Assembly: GCF_000799165.1 (NCBI RefSeq)
Contig: NZ_JUGF01000002.1
Span: forward strand, 248,001 to 312,000
Length of the DNA: 64,000 nucleotides
From: Methylotenera versatilis 7
Lineage (GTDB): Bacteria; Pseudomonadota; Gammaproteobacteria; Burkholderiales; Methylophilaceae
Reading direction: 5' to 3'
Position numbers and translations under genes: made by a program. Under the pieces are notes generated by a model, which was not told the origin of the DNA, ran no database searches, and saw only the letters and a program-made list of their open reading frames with translations. Of this stretch, positions 1-13,256 are shown piece by piece (the first letter of the stretch is position 1; the number at the start of each line of letters is the position of its first letter).

Positions 1-303
1 AGGTAAACTGGTGGCCGCTATGCTATTTGAGCAAAACGGACAATGCTCTAAATGCATGGTCATGGTTTTAGGTGAGGCTTTACTTACCTCAAACTCTGTC
101 GCCAATTGTTTGCCCTTTGTCGTCACCACTTGAATCACTACTTTTTTACCAGTGCTGGTACAGACCTCTTGTGCAAAGCTATTACTGTTATTTTGAGCCG
201 CTAACGCATGCGAAATGCTAGGCGCGACAGACGCAAAAACGATTGCCAGTAACGCAACGTGATGAATAAACTGAAATAGTTTTTTCGATAGCATGTCGCG
301 CAT
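1..303 (-). CDS. DUF2946 family protein (3' end cut by window edge)
   Basis: The frame is open from an ATG at 303 to the left edge, 101 codons, so the C-terminus is missing. It has a basic start, a hydrophobic segment at about residues 10-25 and an Ala-rich probable signal cleavage region. Two cysteine features follow: a single Cys in EVCTSTG, then the EHCPFC motif typical of DUF2946. Members of that family are small, probably exported or membrane-associated proteins of unknown function, often found near copper or TonB-dependent receptor genes; that link is family knowledge and not visible here. A second ATG at 294 is an equally possible start. The gene is divergent from the DUF808 gene at 418. 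Confidence 0.7.
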   Translation of the reverse strand, partial: MRDMLSKKLFQFIHHVALLAIVFASVAPSISHALAAQNNSNSFAQEVCTSTGKKVVIQVVTTKGKQLATEFEVSKASPKTMTMHLEHCPFCSNSIAATSLP

Positions 304-417
304 TGTACTTTTGTGCGCTGCAGAATGCAATTTAGGTAGCTGGCTATCCGCACAATGCAAGCAAGAGATAATGCAAATGGGTTAAAATCACAGCAACTAA
401 ATACTTAGAGAATAAAC

Positions 418-1362
418 ATGGCAGCTGGCAGTTTACTTGCACTTTTAGACGATATTGCAACCATTTTGGATGATGTTTCGGTGATGACCAAAGTCGCGGC
501 TAAAAAAACGGCTGGTGTATTAGGCGATGATTTAGCATTGAATGCGCAACAGGTCTCTGGTGTAAGAGCAGACCGCGAATTACCGGTTGTTTGGGCTGTC
601 GCCAAAGGCTCTTTTGTTAACAAACTCATCTTAGTACCCTCGGCTTTGGCGATTAGCTACTTCGCGCCTTGGGCAATTACACCTTTATTGATGATAGGCG
701 GCGCGTATTTATGTTTTGAAGGTTTTGAAAAAATCGCCCATAAATTCTTACATAAACAGGACGATGAAACACATAAGACAGCTATCAAACAAGCAGTTGA
801 AGATCCTCAAGTAGATTTAGTAACTCTAGAAAAAGATAAAATCAAAGGTGCGATTCGTACCGACTTTATTTTATCTGCCGAAATTATCGTGATTGCCTTA
901 GGCACGGTTTCCACTGAAATATTCAGCAAGCAAGTAACCGTCGTTGCTGCGATTGCTCTCATTATGACCATTGGCGTATATGGTTTGGTGGCTGGCATTG
1001 TCAAACTGGACGATTTAGGTTTGCACTTAATGCTTAAAAAAGGCCAAAGTTTTTTCCAACAATTGCAACGAAAAATCGGTGCAAAAATATTAGCGTTCGC
1101 ACCATACTTAATGAGGATATTATCAATTGTGGGCACTGCTGCGATGTTTATGGTGGGTGGCAGTATTATCGGGCATGGCGCGCCAGCACTGCATCACTTT
1201 AGTGAGCATGTTGCCGGAATATTGCAGCAGTTACCGACAGTTGGTGGCATTTTAGCGGTTATTTCGCCGATTTTAATCGATGCGGTTATTGGTTTAATCG
1301 TTGGCGCAATTTGCGTGGCTGTTTTTGAAACAGCTAAAGCATTGCTACCAAAAAAGACTTAA
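418..1362 (+). CDS. DUF808 (YedI-like) inner membrane protein
   Basis: A 314-residue protein opening with [14 protein letters not shown], the conserved N-terminus of the DUF808/YedI family. It continues with the family motif [22 protein letters not shown] and several hydrophobic helices near residues 75-105, 150-195 and 235-305. The length matches the family. Members are integral inner membrane proteins of unknown biochemical role. The gene stands 18 bases before the ynfA-like gene on the same strand, so the two are probably cotranscribed. Confidence 0.85.
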   Translation: MAAGSLLALLDDIATILDDVSVMTKVAAKKTAGVLGDDLALNAQQVSGVRADRELPVVWAVAKGSFVNKLILVPSALAISYFAPWAITPLLMIGGAYLCFEGFEKIAHKFLHKQDDETHKTAIKQAVEDPQVDLVTLEKDKIKGAIRTDFILSAEIIVIALGTVSTEIFSKQVTVVAAIALIMTIGVYGLVAGIVKLDDLGLHLMLKKGQSFFQQLQRKIGAKILAFAPYLMRILSIVGTAAMFMVGGSIIGHGAPALHHFSEHVAGILQQLPTVGGILAVISPILIDAVIGLIVGAICVAVFETAKALLPKKT

Positions 1363-1379
1363 GCCTCAAAAACACTCTG

Positions 1380-1712
1380 ATGGAAACAATCAAATTATTA
1401 GGACTTTTTATTGGCACCGCAATTGCCGAAATTGTGGGCTGCTATTTGCCCTATCTCTATCTTAAACAGGGTGGCTCTCCCTGGTTGATTGTACCAGCCG
1501 CACTGAGTTTAGGTTTATTTGTTTGGTTGCTATCGCTGCACCCTACAGCTGCTGGGCGCGTGTATGCGGCTTATGGCGGCATATACATTGGCGTGGCAAT
1601 TGTGTGGCTGTGGTTAATCGATTCGATTAAACCCAGCTTAACGGATTGGCTTGGCGTTTTTGTATGCCTGTTAGGCACCTTGATTATTATCTTGGGCGCT
1701 AAAAATAGTTAA
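1380..1712 (+). CDS. YnfA/UPF0060 family small membrane protein
   Basis: A 110-residue protein with four hydrophobic helices and the family signatures [13 protein letters not shown] near the N-terminus and [12 protein letters not shown] in the middle. UPF0060 proteins resemble small multidrug resistance transporters in size and topology, but a transport substrate is not established. The start ATG lies 18 bases after the DUF808 stop. The gene converges on lspA, with 48 bases between stops. Confidence 0.85.
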   Translation: METIKLLGLFIGTAIAEIVGCYLPYLYLKQGGSPWLIVPAALSLGLFVWLLSLHPTAAGRVYAAYGGIYIGVAIVWLWLIDSIKPSLTDWLGVFVCLLGTLIIILGAKNS

Positions 1713-1724
1713 GCTAAAAACTGT

Positions 1725-1750
1725 TGATTTAAAGCATTTAACTTAAATCA
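1725..1750. terminator. weak inverted repeat between convergent ynfA-like gene and lspA
   Basis: TGATTTAA at 1725-1732 pairs with TTAAATCA at 1743-1750 around a 10-base loop, between two convergent stops. It is AT-rich with no strong T-run, so a terminator role is tentative. Confidence 0.3.
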
Positions 1751-1760
1751 TCGAGCCAAC

Positions 1761-2222
1761 TTATATGGTTGGGGGCTTTTTAAAGCTATCTATCAACAAA
1801 AGTGCAACACCAACACAAATCGCACTATCGGCTACATTAAAAGCCGGCCAAGCATAGGCTTGATAGTGGAAATGTAAAAAATCCACCACATAGCCCAATG
1901 TCAGCCTGTCATATAGATTACCAATCGCACCACCTAATACTAAAGCCAAACCCGTGCAAAAAAGCTTTTGGTTCTGGTGTTTTTTGAGCAAATAAGTAAT
2001 GACTAAAATCGCCACCAATGAAATGCCGCTAAAAAACCACTTTTGCCAGCCGCCTGCATCGGCTAAAAAGCTAAACGCTGCACCTTCATTGTGATAGCGC
2101 ACTACATCAAAGAAGCTGGTAACGGTTAAATGTTCAGCATATTGAAATGCGCTTTGCACTAAATGCTTAGTATATAAATCCAGCGCAATCACAATGGCGC
2201 TGATTGTTAACCACTTACGCAT
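1761..2222 (-). CDS. lspA: lipoprotein signal peptidase (signal peptidase II)
   Basis: LspA cleaves the signal peptide of diacylglyceryl-modified prolipoproteins within the inner membrane. The 153-residue protein has four membrane helices and all conserved blocks: [19 protein letters not shown], a catalytic Asp in VVDF and the second catalytic Asp in FNVADS. The length is normal. The start overlaps the end of ileS by 8 bases, so translation is probably coupled, and the gene is last in the murJ-ribF-ileS-lspA run. At least five lipoproteins encoded in this window (BamC, the efflux channel and others) would be its substrates. Confidence 0.97.
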   Translation of the reverse strand: MRKWLTISAIVIALDLYTKHLVQSAFQYAEHLTVTSFFDVVRYHNEGAAFSFLADAGGWQKWFFSGISLVAILVITYLLKKHQNQKLFCTGLALVLGGAIGNLYDRLTLGYVVDFLHFHYQAYAWPAFNVADSAICVGVALLLIDSFKKPPTI

Positions 2223-5037
2223 ACTTTCTTACCTCGCCCGCACCAAACAGATTGCTCACACAACGCCCACAAATACTTGGGTGCTCGCTGTACGAACCGA
2301 CATCAGCGCGGTAATGCCAGCAACGGTCGCACTTGGTATATTTACTTGCTGTGACAGCTACTTTTTGCTCCGCTTCCGTCGCGACTTTAACCACGCTTGC
2401 TTGAGACGTAATCATCACAAAACGCAAATCATCCGCCAAACTATTCATTGCATCATAATCAGCTTCCGTCGCATAAAACGTTAGTTCGGCTTGCAACGAT
2501 GAACCTACTTGCCCACTTGAACGCAACAACTCGATTTCTTTTGCCGCTACTCCGCGCGCGCTAATAATAGCTTCCCAAGCTTGCAATTTTTCTGCGCTTA
2601 AACCATGTTTAGGCAATTCATACCACACATCCTCAAACACACTTTTGTCAGACTTAACCACCAAAACTTGCCAAATCTCATCTGCCGTAAAGCTTAAAAT
2701 CGGCGCGATCAATCGCATAAAAGTATGCGTAATATGGTGCAATGCGCTTTGCGCGGCACGTCGTGCGTGTGAATTCTCACCTGCGGTATAAAGTCTATCT
2801 TTCAGAATATCTAAGTAAAAACCGCCTAAATCTTCTGAACAGAAGCTGACGATCTTTTGTACCGCTAAATGGAATTCGTAACGGTCATAATCTGCCAACA
2901 CTTCTGTTTGCAGTTTTTCGGTTAAATACAGGGCGTATTGGTCGATTTCCAGCCATTCATTCACTGGCAGCAGGTCTTTATCCGCATCGAAATCAGCCAA
3001 ATTCGCCAATAAAAATTTCATGGTATTACGAATACGGCGATAGCTTTCTGCTACGCGTTTCAAAATCTCATCCGAAATCGTTAGTTCGCCAGAGTAGTCA
3101 GTTGAAGCGGTCCATAAACGCAAAATATCCGCGCCGTAGGTATCCATCACTTTTTGTGGCGCGACCACATTACCTTTAGATTTACTCATCTTATGGCCAG
3201 CGCCATCTACAACAAAACCATGCGTTAACAAGGCGCTGTAAGGCGCGCGGCCATCAATGGCGCAACCTGTTAACAGGCTGGATTGAAACCAACCGCGATG
3301 CTGGTCAGAGCCTTCCAGATATAAATCGGCAGGAAACTGCAACTCTGGACGACGCTTTAAAACCGCCGCATGTGTCGCACCAGAATCGAACCATACGTCT
3401 AATGTATAAGTGACTTTTTTATAATCGCCTGCATTTTCAGGAGCGTATTGCGCTAAAAAGGCTGCACCATCTAAACTAAACCAAGCTTCAACGCCCGTTT
3501 TTTCAACCAGCAAACAAGCTTGTTCCAACAAAACTGGTGTTTGCGGATGCGGCTCACCGGTTTCTTTATGCACAAAAAACGGCATCGGCACGCCCCAGTT
3601 ACGTTGGCGTGATACGCACCAGTCAGGACGATTTTTAATCATAGCCTCTAGACGTGCGCGACCCCAACTGGGGAAAAATTCGGTTGCATCCACTGCTTTA
3701 TTGGCATGTTCACGCAAACTGGTTCCAGCTTTGTCTTGCGAGTTCATCCCAATAAACCATTGATGTGTAGCCAATTGCATCAACGGCGTTTTATGGCGCC
3801 AGCAATGTGGAAAGCTGTGATTTAACCTTGCACTCGCCATTAAAGTGCCATTTTCCTGCATTTTAGCCAAAATCACTTTATTGGCTTCTTGGCGAGTTAA
3901 CCCTCTAATGGCCTCAAATTCCACCAGATCACTATTAAAGAACTTACCGTCACCGCCCATTAAAATACGTGGCTTTTCATTGGGGAAATTGGCTTTCATC
4001 ACCAGCCAGTCATCATTACCATGCGCGGCCGCGGTATGAACCAAGCCTGTACCTGCATCGGTTGTCACGTGTTCGCCCAAAATAACAGGCACTTGGCGAT
4101 TATCAAATGGGTGCTGCAGTTGCAATGCTTTAAGCGCTAGACCTTTGCAAGTCGCGATAATCTTAAAACTCTCTTCGCCATATCGTGCAAGCGTGCTCTG
4201 TGCCAAATCATGCGCCAGTATCAGCAAACCTTTAGTGGTTTGAATCAAATCATAATCAAGCTCAGGATGCACGCTCACCGCTTGATTTGCTGGTAATGTC
4301 CAAGGCGTTGTTGTCCAAATGACGGCATAAGTATCCCCTGCCACCTCTACGCCAAACGCTTTACTTAACGCTGCGTTATCAACAACTTTAAAGCCCACAT
4401 CAATCGCTGGTGAGTTGACATCCTCATATTCCACTTCAGCCTCGGCCAATGCAGAGCCGCAATCCACGCACCAATGCACAGGCTTACTACCTTGATATAG
4501 ATAGCCATTTTGATTAATTTCACCCAAAGCGCGCATGATATCGGCTTCGGTTTTAAAATCCATCGTCAGATAGGGATTATCCCAATCACCCAATACGCCT
4601 AAGCGAATAAAATCTTTCTTTTGGCGCGCGACTTGTTCAGCCGCGTATTCACGACACAACTCACGAAACTTGGCAGGGTCAATATTTTTGCCATGATTTT
4701 TCTCAACCACCAACTCAATCGGCAAACCGTGACAATCCCAGCCCGGCACATAAGGCGCATCAAAACCACTCATGGTTTTAGCTTTAATGATGATGTCTTT
4801 CAAGATTTTATTCACCGCGTGGCCAATATGAATATCGCCGTTCGCATACGGTGGGCCATCATGCAGAATGAATTTTTTTGCACCTTTGCGCGCTGTGCGA
4901 ATGCGCTCATATAGCTTCTTATCTTGCCATTGTTTTAACCAAGCGGGTTCACGTTTGGCCAAATCACCGCGCATGGGAAATGGCGTCTCAGGCTGGTTGA
5001 TAGGGTATTTGTTTTGGTCTTTATTTTCTTCAGTCAT
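2215..5037 (-). CDS. ileS: isoleucyl-tRNA synthetase
   Basis: This cytoplasmic class I aminoacyl-tRNA synthetase charges tRNA-Ile. The 940-residue length is typical of the bacterial enzyme. The HIGH signature is at residues 70-73 and KMSKS lies around residue 610. An editing (CP1) domain sits between them. A C-terminal zinc finger carries CDRC followed by CGRC. The start MTEENKD is followed by the expected [13 protein letters not shown] block. The gene lies between ribF and lspA, a common proteobacterial order. Confidence 0.98.
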   Translation of the reverse strand: MTEENKDQNKYPINQPETPFPMRGDLAKREPAWLKQWQDKKLYERIRTARKGAKKFILHDGPPYANGDIHIGHAVNKILKDIIIKAKTMSGFDAPYVPGWDCHGLPIELVVEKNHGKNIDPAKFRELCREYAAEQVARQKKDFIRLGVLGDWDNPYLTMDFKTEADIMRALGEINQNGYLYQGSKPVHWCVDCGSALAEAEVEYEDVNSPAIDVGFKVVDNAALSKAFGVEVAGDTYAVIWTTTPWTLPANQAVSVHPELDYDLIQTTKGLLILAHDLAQSTLARYGEESFKIIATCKGLALKALQLQHPFDNRQVPVILGEHVTTDAGTGLVHTAAAHGNDDWLVMKANFPNEKPRILMGGDGKFFNSDLVEFEAIRGLTRQEANKVILAKMQENGTLMASARLNHSFPHCWRHKTPLMQLATHQWFIGMNSQDKAGTSLREHANKAVDATEFFPSWGRARLEAMIKNRPDWCVSRQRNWGVPMPFFVHKETGEPHPQTPVLLEQACLLVEKTGVEAWFSLDGAAFLAQYAPENAGDYKKVTYTLDVWFDSGATHAAVLKRRPELQFPADLYLEGSDQHRGWFQSSLLTGCAIDGRAPYSALLTHGFVVDGAGHKMSKSKGNVVAPQKVMDTYGADILRLWTASTDYSGELTISDEILKRVAESYRRIRNTMKFLLANLADFDADKDLLPVNEWLEIDQYALYLTEKLQTEVLADYDRYEFHLAVQKIVSFCSEDLGGFYLDILKDRLYTAGENSHARRAAQSALHHITHTFMRLIAPILSFTADEIWQVLVVKSDKSVFEDVWYELPKHGLSAEKLQAWEAIISARGVAAKEIELLRSSGQVGSSLQAELTFYATEADYDAMNSLADDLRFVMITSQASVVKVATEAEQKVAVTASKYTKCDRCWHYRADVGSYSEHPSICGRCVSNLFGAGEVRKYA

Positions 5038-5080
5038 CTCAAATCTCAGAAATCTCTTATGTCTTTCAAACTTTTGTCAT

Positions 5081-5998
5081 TCATGCACGGGCGGGAGTGG
5101 TCGTGCTAAAAAATTCTCTCGCATCAATTACATCTTTCGTAATCTGTGTTTTTAAGGCATCCAATCCGCTAAATTTCATTTCATCGCGTATTTTGTGCAG
5201 GAACTCCACATGCACATGCCTGCCGTATAAATTTTCATTAAAATCAAGAATATGCACTTCTAGTGATAGCTTTGGCACACCTGCAATCGTAGGACGCACA
5301 CCTAAATTTGCAACAGCATTCAAACCGTCTAATTTTACTGCATATACACCCGTTAAGGCAGGTCGCTCATGTTTGATGTGGATGTTGGCGGTGGGGAAAC
5401 CAAGCTCCCTGCCTCTTTTTGCGCCATGTACTACTTTTCCGCTGATACTATAGTGACGTCCAAGCAACCCTGAAGCCAACTGTAAGTTGCCATAAGACAA
5501 AGCGTCGCGTACGCGTGTACTGGATATGCGCTCATTCGCAAAATTAATAGGAGCAAAATCTATTAAATCAAATTGATTCGCTTTGAAATCGTCTATTGTG
5601 CCAGTGCGCCTTGCACCAAACCTAAAATCCTCGCCCACCAAAATAGTGCTAACGTGCATTTTTTCCCGCAATATTTCATCCATAAAGACTTGCGCACTTA
5701 TCGCTGAGAAGTGTTGATTAAAGGCACAGACAAAGGCCTGTTCCACGCCAGCAGCAATAAAATATTCCAGCTTTTCCCGTAAATTACAGAGTCGGCTTGG
5801 TGCATTCAATGGCGTAAAAAACTCACGCGGATGTGGCTCAAAAGTCATCACGGCTGGCGTTATATTTTTAGCTTTTGCGACTTCAATCAAACGCGCTAAC
5901 AAAGCCTGGTGGCCCAGATGCATGCCGTCGAAATTGCCAATCGCCAGTGCAATTGGTGACTGTAGCGTTGCAGGAATATGCCTGAACACTTGCATCAA
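5081..5998 (-). CDS. ribF: bifunctional riboflavin kinase / FAD synthetase
   Basis: RibF phosphorylates riboflavin to FMN and adenylates FMN to FAD. The 305-residue protein has an N-terminal nucleotidyltransferase domain with [14 protein letters not shown], then [10 protein letters not shown], and a C-terminal kinase domain starting near residue 180 with [20 protein letters not shown]. The start codon overlaps the murJ stop by 4 bases (ATGA), so the two are translationally coupled. Confidence 0.97.
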   Translation of the reverse strand: MMQVFRHIPATLQSPIALAIGNFDGMHLGHQALLARLIEVAKAKNITPAVMTFEPHPREFFTPLNAPSRLCNLREKLEYFIAAGVEQAFVCAFNQHFSAISAQVFMDEILREKMHVSTILVGEDFRFGARRTGTIDDFKANQFDLIDFAPINFANERISSTRVRDALSYGNLQLASGLLGRHYSISGKVVHGAKRGRELGFPTANIHIKHERPALTGVYAVKLDGLNAVANLGVRPTIAGVPKLSLEVHILDFNENLYGRHVHVEFLHKIRDEMKFSGLDALKTQITKDVIDAREFFSTTTPARA

Positions 5999-7539
5999 TG
6001 CTTCACTCTACGCATATAATCTCTAGGTCGAAAGCCAAGCAACAACAAGGTTGCAAAGTAACTTATCCCACCCAATGCGACCAAACCACTGATATAAGCC
6101 AAGCGCTTCATCAGTCCAAAATGCAACCATGCACGAGCATCGCCCATGGCAAAATACAGCACAATCGTCATCACGCCCAAAGCAGCAAATAATTTAGTTA
6201 AGAAAAGCAGCCAGCCCGCTTGTGGTTGATAAACTTGTGCTTTGCGTAAATGATAAAAAAGCAGTCCAGCGTTAATACAAGCACCTAAACCAATTGCCAG
6301 CGCCAAAGCAGCATGATTTAAATGCAAGCCAAAGATAAAAATCAGATTCATCAATTGCGTTGCTACCAAAGTGAATATCGCGATTTTTACGGGTGTTTTG
6401 ACATTTTGCCGCGCATAAAAACCGGGCGCTAGAATCTTAACCAAAATCAAACCCAGCAAGCCAATACTGTAAGCAACAAGTGCTTGCTGCGTCATCGCAA
6501 CATCAATCGCTGTAAATTTCCCATAGTGAAACAGTGTTACCACCAAAGGCGTCGCCAACACTGCCAACGCCACTGCGGCAGGCCCCGCTAAAATAAAAGT
6601 TAGCCGCAAACCCCAATCCAGTAATTGTGAGTATTCACTATCGTCACTTCCCGCATAAGCTTTAGATAAACTTGGCAGCAATATCGTGCCCAGCGCAACG
6701 CCTAACACACCTGTCGGAAACTCCATTAAACGGTCTGCGTAATACAGCCAACTGACGCTGCCAGTCGCTAAAAATGAGGCAAAAATGGTGTTAATAATCA
6801 GCGAAATTTGTGCAACTGAAACACCAAGAACCGCAGGGCCCATCAATTTTAATATGCGCCAAACGCCTTCATCATCGCGTTTAAAATCAAACTTAGGCAA
6901 TAAACCAATTTGCTTTAAAAAAGGAATCTGAAAGGTTAACTGTAAAAAACCACCAATAAATACCGCCCAAGCCAGCACTTTAATTGGCTCCGCGAAGTGG
7001 TCAGCAAAGAATAGTACTGCGGCAATCATGGAAACATTCAGCCAAACCGGCGTGAATGCTGGAATGCCAAAACGATTATAAGTATTGAGTACGCCGCCAG
7101 CCATTGAAACCAGCGAGATAAAGAAAATATAAGGGAATGTGATGCGTAGCAACTCAACCGTCAGTTGCATTTTGTCCGGCTCAGCTTGGAAACCAGGCGC
7201 GATTAACGCAACAATCCAAGGCGCGGACAGCATACCCAGCAGAGTGACACCGACCAAAATAATGCCCAGCCAAGTCGCCACACGGTTAATTAAATGATGC
7301 GTCTCATCGAATGTTCGCTGGCTTTTATATTCTGCTAAAATCGGCACAAATGCTTGGCTAAATGCACCCTCTGCTGATATGCGACGCAAGAAATTGGGGA
7401 TTTTAAAAGCAACAATAAAGGCATCCGTTAACATGCCAGCGCCAAACACCCGTGCAATAAGCGTATCGCGCACAAAACCCAATATGCGTGAGACAAACGT
7501 CATGCTACCAACTTTGGCTAAGGCTTTGAGTAAATTCAT
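5995..7539 (-). CDS. murJ: lipid II flippase MurJ
   Basis: MurJ moves the peptidoglycan precursor lipid II across the inner membrane. The 514-residue protein has about 14 hydrophobic helices and the family opening [19 protein letters not shown], followed by [15 protein letters not shown] and the [16 protein letters not shown] block near residue 55. Length and start are typical. It is the first gene of the leftward murJ-ribF-ileS-lspA operon and divergent from rpsT. The 247-base gap between them holds the rpsT promoter. Confidence 0.96.
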   Translation of the reverse strand: MNLLKALAKVGSMTFVSRILGFVRDTLIARVFGAGMLTDAFIVAFKIPNFLRRISAEGAFSQAFVPILAEYKSQRTFDETHHLINRVATWLGIILVGVTLLGMLSAPWIVALIAPGFQAEPDKMQLTVELLRITFPYIFFISLVSMAGGVLNTYNRFGIPAFTPVWLNVSMIAAVLFFADHFAEPIKVLAWAVFIGGFLQLTFQIPFLKQIGLLPKFDFKRDDEGVWRILKLMGPAVLGVSVAQISLIINTIFASFLATGSVSWLYYADRLMEFPTGVLGVALGTILLPSLSKAYAGSDDSEYSQLLDWGLRLTFILAGPAAVALAVLATPLVVTLFHYGKFTAIDVAMTQQALVAYSIGLLGLILVKILAPGFYARQNVKTPVKIAIFTLVATQLMNLIFIFGLHLNHAALALAIGLGACINAGLLFYHLRKAQVYQPQAGWLLFLTKLFAALGVMTIVLYFAMGDARAWLHFGLMKRLAYISGLVALGGISYFATLLLLGFRPRDYMRRVKH

Positions 7540-7710
7540 TTAATCGTGAATAAAGGGTGGCTCGGTTGAATAGCCAGTATTTTAACATGGCAACGTTGGT
7601 TTAAATATTCCACAGCTTCAATCTGCGCATTTAATAGCGATTAAATTCCTGTATTTAAACTGTCTTTAATAATGAAGGACATTGATCAGGTATTTTTTAG
7701 TGATTAGTTC

Positions 7711-7739
7711 TTGCCAAACAACTTAAAAAACACTATTAT
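7711..7739 (+). promoter_or_regulatory. sigma70-type promoter of rpsT
   Basis: TTGCCA at 7711-7716 and TATTAT at 7734-7739 are separated by exactly 17 bases. They lie about 48 bases before the rpsT start, in an AT-rich region. The match to the housekeeping consensus is good, but the promoter is predicted only. Confidence 0.6.
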
Positions 7740-7786
7740 GCACGGTTTCGTATTAACACCCGCTTAAGTATTAGGATAATCAACAC

Positions 7787-8179
7787 ATGGCAAATACCGC
7801 ACAAGCACGCAAACGCGCGCGTCAATCCGTAAAAGTAAACGCGCACAACTCTGCACTGCGCTCAACGCTACGTACTGCAATTAAAAAAGTACTTAAAGCG
7901 GTAGAAGCTGGTGACAAAGCTGCTGCAATGGTTACTTATCAAGAAAACGTAAGCGTGATCGATCGCATTGCGGACAAAAAAATCATCCACAAAAACAAAG
8001 CAGCTCGTCATAAAAGCCGTTTAACTGCGGCGATTAAAGCATTACCAGGTGATGCACCGGTAACGTTGGCAAAGAAAACCGTTGCAAAGCCAAAGGCAGC
8101 GCCTAAAGCTAAAGCGGCAACTGCAACTAAAGCAGCGGCAAAGCCAAAAGCTGCAGCTAAAACAAAAGCTGCTGAATAA
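7787..8179 (+). CDS. rpsT: 30S ribosomal protein S20 with Ala/Lys-rich tail
   Basis: S20 binds 16S rRNA early in 30S assembly. Residues 1 to about 85 are a normal S20, starting [16 protein letters not shown] and containing [24 protein letters not shown]. The protein continues to 130 residues with a tail of repeated Ala/Lys/Pro units ([11 protein letters not shown] type), roughly 40 residues beyond the E. coli protein. The tail keeps the frame and ends just before a strong terminator, so it is a genuine extension and not read-through. The gene is monocistronic and divergent from murJ. Confidence 0.95.
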   Translation: MANTAQARKRARQSVKVNAHNSALRSTLRTAIKKVLKAVEAGDKAAAMVTYQENVSVIDRIADKKIIHKNKAARHKSRLTAAIKALPGDAPVTLAKKTVAKPKAAPKAKAATATKAAAKPKAAAKTKAAE

Positions 8180-8220
8180 TCTAGTTTTTAATCAGTACTA
8201 ATTTAAATAGTACAGAAGTT

Positions 8221-8248
8221 AAAAAAGCCTCGCATGCGAGGCTTTTTT
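8221..8248. terminator. bidirectional terminator between rpsT and purK
   Basis: A perfect 28-base palindrome, six A, GCCTCGC, its complement, then six T. It lies 41 bases after the rpsT stop and 63 bases after the purK stop on the other strand, so it can serve both converging genes. Confidence 0.9.
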
Positions 8249-8311
8249 ATTACAGGAACATTATTGAATAACTTAAGTTAAACCTCCCCATTAAATTCAA
8301 TTAATGGGCAA

Positions 8312-9511
8312 TTAACCAATATTCAATTCACTTCGTGCAATCAATGCGGCATTAAGTACGACTTGCTTATCTTGCCCGATTACCGTGAAATGCCCCATTT
8401 TTCTGGCTTTACGCGGCTCTTCCTTACTGTATAAGTGCAGTTTTAAATTGCTGTGCACCAATGCTGCATCCCAAGCAGGTTCAGTATTATTCACCCAACT
8501 GTCGCCCAAAATATTCACCATTACTGCACTGCTATGCAAATCAGGGTTACCTAAAGCCAAGCCGGTCATCACGCGCACTTGCTGCTCAAATTGATTAGTG
8601 ATGCAGGCATCAATGGTGTAATGGCCAGAGTTATGTGGGCGTGGCGCGATTTCATTCACCAGCAACCGAGTACCCACTACAAAAAATTCCACGCCCAATA
8701 CGCCAGCATAATCCAGCTGATTCGCCAACTTTTTGGCCAACTCCTGCGCGTTGGCTTTGATTACTTCTGAACATCTGGCTGGTGCAATACTAATGTCTAA
8801 AATACCATTAAGATGGGTATTTTCAACGGTAGGGAAAGCGGCAATATTGCCTTGCACGTCACGCGCCAAGACCACTGAAACTTCTAAATCCAGTGGCAGC
8901 ATTTGTTCCAACACGCAAACTTCCTGCTTAAATTCGACAAATGCTTGTTGCGCCTCCAACTGATTTCTTACTCGCGCCTGCCCTTTGCCATCGTAGCCAA
9001 AACGCGCCACCTTCAAAATCGCAGGGTATAACTCGCTGTCATCCCCAGGCAAATCAGTCACTGTATTGATGACGGCAAATGGTGCAACTGGCAATCCCGC
9101 TTGCTTAATGAAGTTTTTTTCTAGAACACGATTTTGTGCAATTGCCACACATTGCGCATTCGGACGCACAATCGTTGATTCAGCTAATTTTTCTAATGTA
9201 GCAGCCGGCACATTTTCAAACTCAGTCGTCACAGCTGCGCAAGTATCTGCCATTGCTTTAAGCGCTACAGCGTCATCGTAAGCTGCACACAAATGCACAT
9301 CAGCTATTTTACCTGCCGGACTATTTTTATCTGGATCAAGCACCGTTACTTTGTAGCCCATCTCATGTGCAGCGGTTACAAAAAAGCGCCCCAACTGCCC
9401 GCCACCTAGCATGCCTAACATCGCTGGCGGAGCAATGGCTTTAAGCGTTTTTTCTTGCGATAGATTTTTTTGGAGGTTGTTCAAATTCAGATTTACTTGG
9501 CCGTTACTCAT
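8312..9511 (-). CDS. purK: N5-carboxyaminoimidazole ribonucleotide synthase
   Basis: PurK makes N5-CAIR from AIR, bicarbonate and ATP in purine synthesis. The 399-residue protein is an ATP-grasp enzyme with [14 protein letters not shown] near residue 31, then the grasp domain containing [15 protein letters not shown] and [14 protein letters not shown]. The first 30 residues are an unusual polar extension ahead of the normal family start. The longer start is favoured because its ATG overlaps the purE stop by 4 bases. PurE, the next enzyme in the pathway, is encoded just upstream. Confidence 0.96.
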   Translation of the reverse strand: MSNGQVNLNLNNLQKNLSQEKTLKAIAPPAMLGMLGGGQLGRFFVTAAHEMGYKVTVLDPDKNSPAGKIADVHLCAAYDDAVALKAMADTCAAVTTEFENVPAATLEKLAESTIVRPNAQCVAIAQNRVLEKNFIKQAGLPVAPFAVINTVTDLPGDDSELYPAILKVARFGYDGKGQARVRNQLEAQQAFVEFKQEVCVLEQMLPLDLEVSVVLARDVQGNIAAFPTVENTHLNGILDISIAPARCSEVIKANAQELAKKLANQLDYAGVLGVEFFVVGTRLLVNEIAPRPHNSGHYTIDACITNQFEQQVRVMTGLALGNPDLHSSAVMVNILGDSWVNNTEPAWDAALVHSNLKLHLYSKEEPRKARKMGHFTVIGQDKQVVLNAALIARSELNIG

Positions 9512-10020
9512 GGCTTCTCACTTAACTCCATGGCATGCACTTTATCGCTTTGTTTTACTCGGAACTCTGCTAACCTCTTCGCCAAATTCGCATCATGATT
9601 TGCCAAAATTGATACTGCAAACAAGCCAGCATTTGCTGCGCCGGCATCGCCAATTGCAAATGTAGCAACGGGGATACCTTTTGGCATCTGCACAATAGAG
9701 AGTAATGAGTCCTGCCCTTGCAAATGCTTACTTGGCACTGGCACACCCAACACCGGTAATGTCGTTTTAGCCGCAACCATTCCTGGCAAATGTGCAGCAC
9801 CGCCTGCACCAGCAATGATGATTTGGTAACCTTGTTTATGTGCATTTTCTGCAAACTCAAACATCAAATCAGGCGTGCGATGCGCAGAAACCACTTTAGC
9901 CTCATAAGGCACCCCAAAATCCGCCAACATTTGTGCGGCATTTTTCATTACAGGCCAATCACTGTCGGAACCCATAACAATGGCTACTAAAGGTTTACTC
10001 ATTCCAATACTCTCACTCAA
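9508..10020 (-). CDS. purE: N5-carboxyaminoimidazole ribonucleotide mutase
   Basis: PurE converts N5-CAIR to CAIR, the step after PurK. The 170-residue protein shows the class I PurE signature [14 protein letters not shown] near the N-terminus, then [10 protein letters not shown] and [14 protein letters not shown]. An internal ATG at residue 7 (10002) may be the true start, since the first six residues are not conserved in the family. It is first in the purE-purK pair and coupled to purK by an ATGA overlap. Confidence 0.96.
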   Translation of the reverse strand: MSESIGMSKPLVAIVMGSDSDWPVMKNAAQMLADFGVPYEAKVVSAHRTPDLMFEFAENAHKQGYQIIIAGAGGAAHLPGMVAAKTTLPVLGVPVPSKHLQGQDSLLSIVQMPKGIPVATFAIGDAGAANAGLFAVSILANHDANLAKRLAEFRVKQSDKVHAMELSEKP

Positions 10021-10084
10021 TAATGATTAAATATGGCTTCGGCTACTCACTTCGTTCACTTAGCCTACACCGCAATAGGTATTG

Positions 10085-12272
<2,188 letters not shown>

Positions 12273-12277
12273 TTAGT

Positions 12278-12349
12278 GTGTACCGAGTGTAAGGTAGACC
12301 AAATATAAAGTGTACCTGATATAGGTATACCGAATATTTAGAGTGTACC
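12278..12349 (-). repeat. five imperfect ~16-bp direct repeats upstream of obgE
   Basis: A heptamer reading GGTACAC on the obgE strand (GTGTACC, GTAGACC or GTATACC on the plus strand) starts at 12278, 12294, 12310, 12325 and 12343. Spacings are 16, 16, 15 and 18 bases, with AT-rich filler between. The array fills the gap between the obgE start and the rpmA terminator. It could be a binding array, a promoter-region repeat or the remains of tandem duplication; nothing identifies the role. Confidence 0.55.
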
Positions 12350-12353
12350 AAAT

Positions 12354-12383
12354 AAAAAAGCCCCATCAAACGATGAGGCTTTA
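12354..12383 (-). terminator. terminator of the rplU-rpmA operon
   Basis: On the minus strand GCCTCATC and GATGGGGC (12379-12360) form an 8-bp stem with one G-T pair and a four-base loop, followed by six T. It lies 16 bases after the rpmA stop. Confidence 0.85.
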
Positions 12384-12399
12384 ATAAAGTTACTTAAAT

Positions 12400-12657
12400 T
12401 TAAACTGCAACAATGCTTACAGTGTGGCGTTTTAACGCACCTTTAATCGCAAAAGTCACTTTACCTTCAATTTTTGCAAATAGCGTGTGATCTTTACCCA
12501 TGCCAACATTTTCACCAGCGTGCATTTTAGTGCCGCGTTGACGCACGATAATGCTGCCTGCTGAAACAACTGTTTCACCAAATGCTTTAACGCCTAAACG
12601 TTGTGAGTGTGAGTCGCGACCGTTACGTGAACTACCGCCTGCTTTTTTGTGTGCCAT
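12400..12657 (-). CDS. rpmA: 50S ribosomal protein L27
   Basis: L27 lies near the peptidyl transferase centre. The 85-residue protein has the canonical start [20 protein letters not shown] and [13 protein letters not shown]. Length is normal. It follows rplU by 62 bases in the conserved rplU-rpmA-obgE order. Confidence 0.98.
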   Translation of the reverse strand: MAHKKAGGSSRNGRDSHSQRLGVKAFGETVVSAGSIIVRQRGTKMHAGENVGMGKDHTLFAKIEGKVTFAIKGALKRHTVSIVAV

Positions 12658-12719
12658 GATTTAATCCTTTAATTCTTCAGTGAATTTAATAAATTCACGG
12701 TTTTATATTCAAAGTTCAG

Positions 12720-13085
12720 TTATTCTGCCAATTTAGGCGCTTTGGCTTTTGCTGCTTTTGGAGCAGATGCACCAGCCGCTAAAATTTCACCAATTTGAAT
12801 CTCTGTAAAACTTTGGCGATGGCCTTGAGTTTTACGGTAATGTTTACGGCGGCGAAATTTAAAAATCATCACCTTGTCTGCACGGCCATGTGAAAGCACG
12901 GTTGCGCTCACAGTTGCACCAGCAATTAAAGGCGCACCAATCGTTGTGTTTGCTGCGTCAGAAATCATCAACACTTTGTCGATAACTACTGTACTGCCTA
13001 CATCACCAACGATTTTTTCTACTTTAAGTCTCTCACCGGCAACTACTTTGTATTGTTTGCCACCTGTTTTAATTACTGCGTACAT
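12720..13085 (-). CDS. rplU: 50S ribosomal protein L21
   Basis: L21 binds 23S rRNA. The family core is present in residues 1-103 ([31 protein letters not shown]). The protein then runs on to 121 residues with a short Ala/Lys/Pro tail, echoing the tail of S20 in this genome. It is first gene of the rplU-rpmA operon, with a good promoter at 13125-13152. Confidence 0.98.
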   Translation of the reverse strand: MYAVIKTGGKQYKVVAGERLKVEKIVGDVGSTVVIDKVLMISDAANTTIGAPLIAGATVSATVLSHGRADKVMIFKFRRRKHYRKTQGHRQSFTEIQIGEILAAGASAPKAAKAKAPKLAE

Positions 13086-13124
13086 GGTTTTGACCTTGCT
13101 TCTACACGTTCAAATGAATCGCGC

Positions 13125-13152
13125 ATTATACTTAAATTAAGACACATTGCAA
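13125..13152 (-). promoter_or_regulatory. sigma70-type promoter of rplU
   Basis: On the minus strand TTGCAA (13152-13147), a 16-base spacer and TATAAT (13130-13125) lie about 40 bases before the rplU start. The perfect -10 box makes this a credible ribosomal protein promoter. Confidence 0.6.
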
Positions 13153-13256
13153 ACCTTAAATCACAATTATTCACGATGATGAATTCATTGAAAGTCTTGA
13201 AGATAGAGCGCGATTGCCTGTGTTAAAATAATCACAATTATATTGGCTTTTTATTA

